The notes under the pieces are model-generated. The model did not search any database, was not told the origin of the DNA, and worked only from the letters and a program-made list of their open reading frames with translations. Of a DNA stretch of 64,000 bases, positions 37,177-46,731 are shown piece by piece. The position numbers and the translations under genes are program-made. Numbering within the stretch: position 1 is the first letter of the stretch; each line of letters opens with the position of its first letter. This stretch comes from Fallopia convolvulus (taxonomy: Eukaryota; Streptophyta; Magnoliopsida; Caryophyllales; Polygonaceae), in NCBI GenBank assembly GCA_964016875.1, contig OZ024729.1:21224494-21288493 (forward strand). The letters run 5' to 3'.

Positions 37177-39138
37177 TCAAAAGGGAAAGCAATCACCATA
37201 ATCAATCTCAAAACAAAGCAAAGTTTCATTCAAATCCAAAGCAATCCACAAATTCCAATCAAGGGTTTCCAAATCCACAAGATCAAAACAAAGCAAAGCT
37301 AATCTATCAACAAAACCTACCAAATCTCCCTCTCCTTGGCCGATTCTCTCTCTCTTCCTTCTCCTCTCCTTCCTCCTTGCTCTCCAAGAATCCTCTTGGC
37401 TCCCTTGGAACCCCCCCCCCCTTTTTGTGTGTGGGTGGGAACCCTTCCTTGTGAGAGAGAGCCCCCCCTTTTGAACCCCCCCCCTTTTTGAGAGAGAGCC
37501 CCCCCTTTTGCTCTCGACCTCGGTCCGTGGTGAAGGAGTCGATCTTCTTGTTGGGTCGACTTTGGGGAACGTCGGACCCGACTTGCTGGGTAAGTTGGTC
37601 CGACTCTCTTCATTCTTCTTAGGCACGTGTGGCTCGGGTAGGTTTCGGCCACTTCTCAATCCAATTGCCCGGACTTCATTTTGATTGTTTTGAGCTCGAG
37701 GATTCTCCTCGGGTGGGCCCGGAAGTCTTCCATTCTCTCTCGGGGCTTGAGTTGCAATTTGAGCAAATTGATTGTCGACTTGCCTCCTCCATGCACCAAA
37801 CTCATTGAATTGGGTCCTCATCTCCTTGAACCCATCTCTCATCTCTTGAGCAAATGTTTGTAACTCATTAAATCCCGGTGGTCTATATGGTGGTGGTGGC
37901 GCCCTTGGCTCGTTTTGGTTGAAGTTGTTGTTGTAGCCTTGAGCTTGACCGTTGTTCCACCGGCCATTGCCACCATTGTTGAAATTGCCTCTTCCACCGA
38001 AATTTCCTCGAACATAGTTTGCCTCCTCAATTCGCTCGGCCAAGCGTACTTGGCTCTCATTCGGACAAACTTGTGTAGCATGTGCAAAGGATCCACACTC
38101 CTCACAAGCTCTAGCATTTTGCTTGTAGTAGTGGACTTGCCTCTTAAGCTTGCTCACTTCACCTTCAAGGAATTGGAGCTTCACATCCCTATCAATGTCT
38201 TCTCCCTTTGGATCATATAACTTCCTTGCACCTTCACCTTGAACTTTCACCTCCTTGCTAGCTTGACTCACCCCATACATGGCCTCATAATCGGATAGCT
38301 TGTCAAGTAGCTCCCAAGCTTGATCCGGTGTCAAGTCTATGAACCCACAATCGGTGTGGAGATTGAGCTTGTCCTTCGTTACCGGATTGATGCCTTGGAA
38401 AAAGATGTCTTGAAGTACATATGGTTGTTGGCCATGAGTAGGACATTGGCGCAACATCTCCTTGAAACGGTCCCATGCTTCGAAGAGGGGCTCATTCAAA
38501 CCTTGTTGAAAGCTTGCAATCTTCCTTCTTAACTCGGTTGTCTTTGAGGGCGGGAAGAACTTCATCAAGAAAGCGTCAAAGAGTGTCTTCCAAGTTGTGA
38601 TTGACCTAGGAGCTTGGCTCTCGAGCCAATGTGTGGCCTTGCCCCCAAGTGACCATTTGAACGCCTTTAGAAGCACATACTCCAATGTCTCCTCGTCGCT
38701 AGAGATCGTCTCACACATGTCCACAAATCGTTTAACATGCTCTATGGGACACTCATGTGGACGGCCCTCGAATTGATCACGCTTGATGAGGGAGATGAAT
38801 TGCGTCTTGATCTCAAAATTCTTGGCAACCTCGGGAAGCACAATAGCCGGCTCGGGTACCCTCAACTCCGGATGCATGTATTGGCGTGCATTCCGGGGTA
38901 GAGCGTTGAGTTGAGCCTCGGCTCTCATCCGTTGCTCCCGTTCTCTTCTTGCCACCTCCTCTTGATTGTCCCTCTCAAGTTGCAATCTAGCCATTTCGGC
39001 CCTAAGTTGAGCCAACTCCTCATCAACATGGAGAGCTTGATTCTCCATCCTTTTCCTTCTTCGGGCTTCTTTGAGAATACTTTCCGGATCACTCACAAAC
39101 TCAAGCTCAAGTGTTCCTCGGGAGGAACGAGCTAGCAT
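37177..39138 (-). CDS. Gypsy Gag, copy A, fused to LTR sequence
   Basis: I place the start at MLARSSRGTLELEF (39138); an upstream ATG at 39186 would add 16 hydrophobic residues from the leader. In order: coiled coil (EELAQLRAEMARLQLERD), Retrotrans_gag capsid domain (ARQYMHPELRVPE, QCPTHGQQPYVLQDIFFQ), CCHC knuckle CEECGSFAHATQVC, then Asn/Gly/Pro-rich tail and SGRNLPEPHV. After about residue 550 the frame enters LTR-derived, G/C-tract sequence (RGG-rich, then basic), so the last 100 residues are a fusion product. The capsid part is intact and could form particles; nothing enzymatic is encoded. Primer site at 39267-39284 lies just upstream. Confidence 0.9.
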   Translation of the reverse strand: MLARSSRGTLELEFVSDPESILKEARRRKRMENQALHVDEELAQLRAEMARLQLERDNQEEVARREREQRMRAEAQLNALPRNARQYMHPELRVPEPAIVLPEVAKNFEIKTQFISLIKRDQFEGRPHECPIEHVKRFVDMCETISSDEETLEYVLLKAFKWSLGGKATHWLESQAPRSITTWKTLFDAFLMKFFPPSKTTELRRKIASFQQGLNEPLFEAWDRFKEMLRQCPTHGQQPYVLQDIFFQGINPVTKDKLNLHTDCGFIDLTPDQAWELLDKLSDYEAMYGVSQASKEVKVQGEGARKLYDPKGEDIDRDVKLQFLEGEVSKLKRQVHYYKQNARACEECGSFAHATQVCPNESQVRLAERIEEANYVRGNFGGRGNFNNGGNGRWNNGQAQGYNNNFNQNEPRAPPPPYRPPGFNELQTFAQEMRDGFKEMRTQFNEFGAWRRQVDNQFAQIATQAPRENGRLPGPPEENPRAQNNQNEVRAIGLRSGRNLPEPHVPKKNEESRTNLPSKSGPTFPKVDPTRRSTPSPRTEVESKRGGSLSKRGGVQKGGLSLTRKGSHPHTKRGGGFQGSQEDSWRARRKERRRKRERIGQGEGDLVGFVDRLALLCFDLVDLETLDWNLWIALDLNETLLCFEIDYGDCFPF

Positions 39139-39266
39139 ACACCTATGAAACAAAAACACAAACCAAAACAAATCAAAAACAAACAAAGGGTTTGGGCTAT
39201 TCCCTCACCCAAATCACTACCAAAACACAAGAAACTCACCAAATTGGCACTCAATGCACTTAGACT

Positions 39267-39284
39267 TCCCCGGCAACGGCGCCA
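39267..39284 (-). promoter_or_regulatory. Primer binding site of unit A, tRNA-Asp
   Basis: Minus strand TGGCGCCGTTGCCGGGGA, a perfect match to the complement of the tRNA-Asp 3' end, eight bases from the LTR end at 39292. Confidence 0.95.
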
Positions 39285-39951
39285 ATCTTTTTGATCGCCT
39301 CTTACGGAGTGCGAGGGTCTAGAGATACAATTTATAACCCGACCCCGTTGTAGCACGTGGTGGGTGTCGAACACTCGGGAAGTCTACTCGATTGATGTGC
39401 CTAGATACTAGGAAGCTAGAAAAGAGAGCTTAAAACAAAGGAAAACAAAGAGAACAGTCGGGACCGACACAGAGGTCACGTCGGGCCCGATGTTGGCGAC
39501 AAGAGGAAGTCGGGACCGACGTATGGTAAGTCGGGCCCGAGGTAGCTGGGTTTGTCGAACTTCAAAGATTAAAAGTAGATCTTGGGCTTTTGGGTTCCTT
39601 GTCTAGTAGATTAAGGCTTATCCACCCCAATTCAAGCAATGAGTGATGATCGGACTAGGATCGAGTGCTTTCGCCCTCGTTCCAACCACTTCTACACATC
39701 GATCATTGGGGAAATCCCCTTCGAAGCAAGGTCTTGAGATTGACACATGTTCACTTTCGCTACTTTGCCAATCTCAAGCCTTGATTCCCGACTTTCGCAA
39801 GGAATTGTAGCTCTATGTAGAGTGGGTTCCTTAAATCAAACACTCAAGGCTATGGAATTGGGGTTTCTAGCCCGAACCTAGCTAGGGTTTTCCCCCATAA
39901 CCCAAGATCAAGGAGATCTACTCCATGTGACAAGCAAAGAAAGCAAACAAA

Positions 39952-41910
39952 TCAAAAGGGAAAGCAATCACCATAATCAATCTCAAAACAAAGCAAAGTT
40001 TCATTCAAATCCAAAGCAATCCACAAATTCCAATCAAGGGTTTCCAAATCCACAAGATCAAAACAAAGCAAAGCTAATCTATCAACAAAACCTACCAAAT
40101 CTCCCTCTCCTTGGCCGATTCTCTCTCTCTTCCTTCTCCTCTCCTTCCTCCTTGCTCTCCAAGAATCCTCTTGGCTCCCTTGGAACCCCCCCCCCTTTTT
40201 GTGTGTGGGTGGGAACCCTTCCTTGTGAGAGAGAGCCCCCCCTTTTGAACCCCCCCCTTTTTGAGAGAGAGCCCCCCTTTTGCTCTCGACCTCGGTCCGT
40301 GGTGAAGGAGTCGATCTTCTTGTTGGGTCGACTTTGGGGAACGTCGGACCCGACTTGCTGGGTAAGTTGGTCCGACTCTCTTCATTCTTCTTAGGCACGT
40401 GTGGCTCGGGTAGGTTTCGGCCACTTCTCAATCCAATTGCCCGGACTTCATTTTGATTGTTTTGAGCTCGAGGATTCTCCTCGGGTGGGCCCGGAAGTCT
40501 TCCATTCTCTCTCGGGGCTTGAGTTGCAATTTGAGCAAATTGATTGTCGACTTGCCTCCTCCATGCACCAAACTCATTGAATTGGGTCCTCATCTCCTTG
40601 AACCCATCTCTCATCTCTTGAGCAAATGTTTGTAACTCATTAAATCCCGGTGGTCTATATGGTGGTGGTGGCGCCCTTGGCTCGTTTTGGTTGAAGTTGT
40701 TGTTGTAGCCTTGAGCTTGACCGTTGTTCCACCGGCCATTGCCACCATTGTTGAAATTGCCTCTTCCACCGAAATTTCCTCGAACATAGTTTGCCTCCTC
40801 AATTCGCTCGGCCAAGCGTACTTGGCTCTCATTCGGACAAACTTGTGTAGCATGTGCAAAGGATCCACACTCCTCACAAGCTCTAGCATTTTGCTTGTAG
40901 TAGTGGACTTGCCTCTTAAGCTTGCTCACTTCACCTTCAAGGAATTGGAGCTTCACATCCCTATCAATGTCTTCTCCCTTTGGATCATATAACTTCCTTG
41001 CACCTTCACCTTGAACTTTCACCTCCTTGCTAGCTTGACTCACCCCATACATGGCCTCATAATCGGATAGCTTGTCAAGTAGCTCCCAAGCTTGATCCGG
41101 TGTCAAGTCTATGAACCCACAATCGGTGTGGAGATTGAGCTTGTCCTTCGTTACCGGATTGATGCCTTGGAAAAAGATGTCTTGAAGTACATATGGTTGT
41201 TGGCCATGAGTAGGACATTGGCGCAACATCTCCTTGAAACGGTCCCATGCTTCGAAGAGGGGCTCATTCAAACCTTGTTGAAAGCTTGCAATCTTCCTTC
41301 TTAACTCGGTTGTCTTTGAGGGCGGGAAGAACTTCATCAAGAAAGCGTCATAGAGTGTCTTCCAAGTTGTGATTGACCTAGGAGCTTGGCTCTCGAGCCA
41401 ATGTGTGGCCTTGCCCCCAAGTGACCATTTGAACGCCTTTAGAAGCACATACTCCAATGTCTCCTCGTCGCTAGAGATCGTCTCACACATGTCCACAAAT
41501 CGTTTAACATGCTCTATGGGACACTCATGTGGACGGCCCTCGAATTGATCACGCTTGATGAGGGAGATGAATTGCGTCTTGATCTCAAAATTCTTGGCAA
41601 CCTCGGGAAGCACAATAGCCGGCTCGGGTACCCTCAACTCCGGATGCATGTATTGGCGTGCATTCCGGGGTAGAGCGTTGAGTTGAGCCTCGGCTCTCAT
41701 CCGTTGCTCCCGTTCTCTTCTTGCCACCTCCTCTTGATTGTCCCTCTCAAGTTGCAATCTAGCCATTTCGGCCCTAAGTTGAGCCAACTCCTCATCAACA
41801 TGGAGAGCTTGATTCTCCATCCTTTTCCTTCTTCGGGCTTCTTTGAGAATACTTTCCGGATCACTCACAAACTCAAGCTCAAGTGTTCCTCGGGAGGAAC
41901 GAGCTAGCAT
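39952..41910 (-). CDS. Gypsy Gag, copy B
   Basis: Near-identical duplicate of copy A (start 41910; upstream ATG at 41958). I see one substitution in the capsid region (WKTLYDAF here, WKTLFDAF in A). The LTR-derived tail differs in frame because the C and G tracts differ in length. Same coiled coil, capsid domain and CCHC knuckle. Its existence as a second full-length open Gag reflects tandem duplication, not independent insertion. Confidence 0.9.
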   Translation of the reverse strand: MLARSSRGTLELEFVSDPESILKEARRRKRMENQALHVDEELAQLRAEMARLQLERDNQEEVARREREQRMRAEAQLNALPRNARQYMHPELRVPEPAIVLPEVAKNFEIKTQFISLIKRDQFEGRPHECPIEHVKRFVDMCETISSDEETLEYVLLKAFKWSLGGKATHWLESQAPRSITTWKTLYDAFLMKFFPPSKTTELRRKIASFQQGLNEPLFEAWDRFKEMLRQCPTHGQQPYVLQDIFFQGINPVTKDKLNLHTDCGFIDLTPDQAWELLDKLSDYEAMYGVSQASKEVKVQGEGARKLYDPKGEDIDRDVKLQFLEGEVSKLKRQVHYYKQNARACEECGSFAHATQVCPNESQVRLAERIEEANYVRGNFGGRGNFNNGGNGRWNNGQAQGYNNNFNQNEPRAPPPPYRPPGFNELQTFAQEMRDGFKEMRTQFNEFGAWRRQVDNQFAQIATQAPRENGRLPGPPEENPRAQNNQNEVRAIGLRSGRNLPEPHVPKKNEESRTNLPSKSGPTFPKVDPTRRSTPSPRTEVESKRGALSQKGGGSKGGALSHKEGFPPTHKKGGGFQGSQEDSWRARRKERRRKRERIGQGEGDLVGFVDRLALLCFDLVDLETLDWNLWIALDLNETLLCFEIDYGDCFPF

Positions 41911-42038
41911 ACACCTATGAAACAAAAACACAAACCAAAACAAATCAAAAACAAACAAAGGGTTTGGGCTATTCCCTCACCCAAATCACTACCAAAACAC
42001 AAGAAACTCACCAAATTGGCACTCAATGCACTTAGACT

Positions 42039-42056
42039 TCCCCGGCAACGGCGCCA
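42039..42056 (-). promoter_or_regulatory. Primer binding site of unit B, tRNA-Asp
   Basis: Minus strand TGGCGCCGTTGCCGGGGA, identical to unit A, next to the full 5' LTR. Confidence 0.95.
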
Positions 42057-42063
42057 ATCTTTT

Positions 42064-43518
42064 TGATCGCCTCTTACGGAGTGCGAGGGTCTAGAGATAC
42101 AATTTATAACCCGACCCCGTTGTAGCACGTGGTGGGTGTCGAACACTCGGGAAGTCTACTCGATTGATGTGCCTAGATACTAGGAAGCTAGAAAAGAGAG
42201 CTTAAAACAAAGGAAAACAAAGAGAACAGTCGGGACCGACACAGAGGTCACGTCGGGCCCGATGTTGGCGACAAGAGGAAGTCGGGACCGACGTATGGTA
42301 AGTCGGGCCCGAGGTAGCTAGGTTTGTCGAACTTCAAAGATTAAAAGTAGATCTTGGGCTTTTGGGTTCCTTCTCTAGTAGATTAAGGCTTATCCACCCC
42401 AATTCAAGCAAGGAGTGATGATCGGACTAGGATCGAGTGCTTTCGCCCTCGTTCCAACCACTTCTACACATCGATCATTGGGGAAATCCCCTTCGAAGCA
42501 AGGTCTTGAGATTGACACATGTTCACTTTCGCTACTTTGCCAATCTCAAGCCTTGATTCCCGACTTTCGCAAGGAATTGTAGCTCTATGTAGAGTGGGTT
42601 CCTTAGATCAAACACTCAAGGCTATGGAATTGGGTTTCTAGCCCGAACCTAGCTAGGGTTTTCCCCCATAACCCAAGATCAAGGAGATCTACTCCATGTG
42701 ACAAGCAAAGAAAGCAAACAAATCAAAAGGGAAAGCAATCACCATAATCAATTTCAAAACAAAGCAAAGTTTCATTCAAATCCAAAGCAATCCACAAATT
42801 CCAATCAAGGGTTTCCAAATCCACAAGATCAAAACAAAGCAAAGCTAATCTATCAACAAAACCTACCAAATCTCCCTCTCCTTGGCCGATTCTCTCTCTC
42901 TTCCTTCTCCTCTCCTTCCTCCTTGCTCTCCAAGAATCCTCTTGGCTCCCTTGGAACCCCCCCCCCCTTTTTGTGTGTGGGTGGGAACCCTTCCTTGTGA
43001 GAGAGAGCCCCCCCTTTTGAACCCCCCCCCCCTTTTTGAGAGAGAGCCCCCTTTTAGATAGATTAGATGAGGGGCAAAAGTGAAAGTTCACAATTTCATG
43101 CCTTGGAGCCCAAGTAGTCCGGTGACCGACTTGGACCGACACGGAGGACCTCGGGCCCGAGTTACTGTGCATCTTGGTCCGAGGTTGGAGACTTCAAAGT
43201 CGGGCCCGACGTGGTTGCAACTCGGTCCTGACCTCGTTCCACCTTCTTCTTTGTTGGCTTCTCTTGTTCTTCTTCATGGCTTGCTTCTCTCTTTCCCGCT
43301 TTAGCTCGGCCTTTGCTCCATGTCTCGACCCTCCTTCAAATCGATCCTCGATTCATGCCAAATTACCTACAAAACACATAAAATGTGCGTAGTCTCCGAA
43401 TCTCATAGAAATACGGGAACTAAGCTAAAAAGGAACAAAACGCACAAGAAAAGGGGAAAAAGAAACATATTTACAAAGGAAATCACATATGAAAACACCA
43501 CCAAATAGAGAGACATCA
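42064..43518 (-). repeat. Intact 5' LTR of the nested gypsy element
   Basis: 1455 bp, minus-strand TGATGTCTCTCTATTTGG...GGCGATCA. It holds the U3 front absent from the other units (43056-43518), with palindromes TCGGGCCCGA at 43151 and 43200. The open frame 42723-43172 is the LTR part of the Gag fusion and has no start of its own. Confidence 0.92.
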
Positions 43519-43523
43519 CTCCC

Positions 43524-44463
43524 CAGCTCGATACCGAGTCATCCATGCCAGGTAAGTCTTCTGAACCTAACTCTGAGTTCGTTACCGACCCCCCGCCCCC
43601 CCAGGGTCGGTACCGACCCTTATCCTTCATCGAGCGACCCTCTTGTCGATTCGGCGGAGCATCGATCCATGCCTATCTCTATCGCGAGTCCGTCAAAAAC
43701 TCTTCCTTTCCCGATTAAGAAAGCTAACGATGTTACGGAAGGCAAGTTTAGACATTTTGTTAAGATTCTTCAAGGGTTAAATATTTCAATTCCATTTACT
43801 GATGCCCTTAATGAAATGCCTGCCTACGCTAAATTTTTGAAAGAGATTTTAAGCAGGAAACGATCTATCTCAGAGCTGCATAATGAGGTTCATTGCATAA
43901 AGCTCCCTGAAAAACTCGGTGATCTAGGAAAGTTTGCAATTTCAATTGGTATTGGGACTCACCGTTTTAAAGCTCTATGTGATCTAGGTGCTAGTGCAAG
44001 TTTCCTACCACTTTCTATCTGGACCAAGGCTAACATGGGACCACTAGAGTCTGTTAATATGAAACTCTACATGCCTGATGGATCTTTTGTAAAAACAACT
44101 GGAGTCGTTGACGATGTTCCTGTCCGAGTTGGAAAATTCTTTGTTCCAAACGACTTCATTGTGCTAGATATGCCTGAAGACTCTGTGGTGCCGATCATTT
44201 TAGGCCGACCATTCTTAGCCACCGCAGGGGCACGAGTTGATGTGAAGAAGGGACTCCTCACATTTGACATTGGGGAGGAGAGGGTTAAGTTTCAATTCGA
44301 TCTGGCAGTAAACGAGGTTGCTAGTTACCGTATTGAGGAGCCTACCGACCCACCATGGCTCGGTAACGACCCCTCCCTGAGTACGGAAACGAGCAAATTC
44401 AATGGAGACACGCCTATCAAGGAGCCTACCGACCCCCATGGGTCGGTAATAACCCATTTCTGA
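43524..44463 (+). pseudogene. Athila-like retropepsin region
   Basis: Continuation of the gag frame after the nested insertion, then a shift at a long C tract (43588-43603, inside a palindrome module), then an open frame with an aspartic protease. The active site is CDLGASASFLPLSIW (DLGAS, the Athila/Tat variant of D[ST]GA), followed by VPVRVGKFFVPNDFIVLDM and the flap-distal IILGRPFLATAGA. It would cleave Gag in the particle. No reverse transcriptase follows. The first residues of the long open frame (from 43489) come from the nested LTR and are artefactual. Two palindrome modules (44339/44360, 44423/44443) lie inside the coding part. Confidence 0.88.
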
Positions 44464-44837
44464 AGGAGTTCGATGCTGGAGATGGAATCAGGCACGACAT
44501 CGAGCCACTTCCAGATCCAGCAGGGTCGTCAACGACCCACATAACCTCGGTAACGAGCCACTTCCCGAATGGCCCTGGTGAGTTTTCTTGTTCTTATCCA
44601 ATCAATTCTGGTCATGATCCCTTCTCCTATCCTTCTTCTACATTACATCCTACTGTTAGTTCTATGAAGGAGTCAAAACCTCCTTGGTTTTCGGATTATA
44701 CTAACCCTGTTGTAGGATTACCAAGTATTCTTGTGGATGATAGAGGACCAAATATTTTCGCGAGAAGCTATGATGTTTTTCAGGCTAAGTATGGGGTTTC
44801 TTATGATCCCTTCGATACTGTATGGCAGCCGCCCTAG
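44463..44837 (+). CDS. Post-protease tail frame, function unknown
   Basis: A different frame stays open for about 124 codons from FLKEFDAGD to WQPP-stop at 44837. No pol motif. It contains a palindrome module (44526/44547). It is followed by AGCGCTTACGGGAGGCAACC, a motif I associate with the region just after the pol stop in Athila/Tat elements, so this may be the fused remnant of the polyprotein C-terminus left by deletion of RT-RNaseH-INT. No ATG of its own. Confidence 0.45.
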   Translation, partial: KEFDAGDGIRHDIEPLPDPAGSSTTHITSVTSHFPNGPGEFSCSYPINSGHDPFSYPSSTLHPTVSSMKESKPPWFSDYTNPVVGLPSILVDDRGPNIFARSYDVFQAKYGVSYDPFDTVWQPP

Positions 44838-46715
44838 GTAAGCTAAGGTAAGTTCGTCGGGCTAACGACGTTAAAAATAGCGCTTACGGGAGGCAACCCG
44901 CTTTTTGTTTTTGCTTTTAGTTTTTAGTTTCTTAGATCTTTTTGCTAGCTTTCTTTTGACTTGTTTTTAGGTTAGACTAGTGTAGTAGGATAGAAGTTTT
45001 CCTAAAGTGACTCAGGTACAAAGAAGAAGAAGTGCTAATCCGAAGAGCAACAATGAGTACTCGGTGTACAAGCATACGACAAGCTCGGTAACGACCCCAC
45101 CGGGTCGGTACCAACCTCTACAGGAAAACCGAGAGAGAAGAACAAAATTCAGTACCTCCTCAAGTAATTAATGGTTTCACACAGCTTCAGTTTTATTTTG
45201 TGAGTTCCCTTTTCCTTTCCTCTTTATTCTTTTTATGTTTTAAACAGTGAGGACACTGTTTGGTTTAAGTATGGGGTATGGAAAAAGGTAACTCAGTTTT
45301 GTGTCAGTTTTTGTGTCTTTGTTTGTGTTTTAGGATTGATAATATTCCACTTAGATGTCCTATGATATGCTTTAACTTGCTTGATCATGTAATTCCATAG
45401 CATGTTTGGAGAGCTTTGCCTGAATCATGTTGAAAATTTATTTTTATGTGGATATTTAGCATGTGATGAAATTGAGCACATATGATCTTAAGTAGAAGTG
45501 ACTTGAATCCAACAAAATAATGACCTTGTGAGTTATTTTTGGCCTTATAGGGAGAACATCAAAAATCCCTCTTCTTTTCTTGTGTGATTTACTCTCCTTA
45601 TACATATTATCTCTTGTCATTGCATGGTTATCTATTTCTTGAGACCTATATGAGATATTAGTTCATTGCATGTGGAATCAGATGATAGAGAACTTATTTT
45701 TATTAGCCCTATTTATTCCATATCCACCCTTACATTATCCTCTATTTGAAGCCAAGTTGAGCCTTAAAGCCTTTTATTTTTAGCTCCACAAAATTATTCC
45801 CTAGCCGATATAGCTTGACCCTATCCGGGGATTAGGACTTAGTGTTTGTTATTGTGATGGTTTTGTTGAGTGAGTTGTATTGGTTCAAGTGTGGGTTAAT
45901 ATGGGTTGGGTAAAGTGAAAAGTCTTGTAGTTTATCATGTAAAAGGAGTTTGGTTCCCTGAATGCACTTACAAAAGAAGTGGAAAGTTAAGAAAAAGAAT
46001 GAGCAGACATCGTTACCGACTCTGCAGGTTCGGTACCGACTTCCCACAAAAAAAATGAAAATCAGAAGAAAAAAAAAAGAGAAAAAGAGCTGAATAGTGA
46101 AAGTGTGCATGAGCCAAATCTTCCTAAGTGTTTGTAAGCAAGATTAAGTTGGGATATTAAAAAGGGTTGAAAGAGATCAGTTTGAGCATAATGAAGACTG
46201 TGTTTGGTATGTTATCTTATGAGTGTTTTGATGTTATGTGAGTTTTTAGGAGTCTTTGATTCCCGGATATTATTAGCACCACATGACCAAAATATTTCCA
46301 CGCCTTATTGTCTTTACCAAGCCCCATTACAACCCGGCCGAATGGAAACTTCTATGAAGTTTTTCATTGAGCCTAAGTTCTCTTGATGATTTTTATGTGT
46401 TTTGACATCTCTGGTGGAGAGTTTGGTGATATAAGTAACAATGACTATGTTGATTTTTGTATATTGGATTGAGTTGAGAGTTGTTATTCAAAGCCCAAAC
46501 ACTTGAGAGTTGAGAGAAACACATTACCCTTGTGAGGTTGGATTCTTAGTTGCTTTTGCTTGAGATTGGTCATATATGTGTGATGATGTTAGATTCACTT
46601 GTCTATCTATTTCTTCTTGTGCTTATGATGTTGCTTTTTGATAAGGGCATTGACTTGATATATGTGTTGATGGTTTTGGTTGATGTCTTGTTTATTGCTT
46701 GAGGACAAGCAAGTC
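44838..46715 (+). other. 3' non-coding region of the Athila-like element
   Basis: No recognised protein. Palindrome modules at 45085/45105 and 46010/46030. An internal copy of TAAGTATGGGGT lies at 45266, preceded by GTGAGGACACTG, resembling the true polypurine region. Athila elements often have an env-like ORF here; I see none. Confidence 0.6.
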
Positions 46716-46731
46716 TAAGTATGGGGTATTT
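46701..46731 (+). promoter_or_regulatory. 3' polypurine tract region
   Basis: GAGGACAAGCAAGTC then TAAGTATGGGGTATT immediately before the 3' LTR at 46732. Purine-rich and correctly placed as plus-strand primer. Confidence 0.75.

Larger units (their letters stand above)
36517..43518 (-). mobile_element. Nested gypsy element rearranged to LTR-gag-LTR-gag-LTR
   Basis: Flanking CTCCC at 36512-36516 and 43519-43523. Plus-strand ends are TGATCGCC...GACATCA; transcription is leftward. Units start at 36517, 39292 and 42064 (2775, 2772 and 1455 bp). The rightmost unit is the intact 5' LTR (42064-43518). In the other two, LTR sequence runs only to the AGAGAGCCCCC...TTTT tract (about 37505 and 40278), where it joins gag, so the LTR U3 front, polypurine tract and all pol are lost. 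Identical breakpoints in both units mean the deletion came first and tandem duplication second. Copies are nearly identical, so duplication is recent. Confidence 0.93.

Noticed and set aside
42723..43172. Separate third gag gene
   Set aside because: It lies entirely in the intact LTR; similarity to the other Gag C-termini exists because those ORFs run into LTR sequence.
43489..43523. Start of the protease ORF at 43489
   Set aside because: These codons belong to the nested LTR and the target duplication, not to the Athila-like polyprotein.
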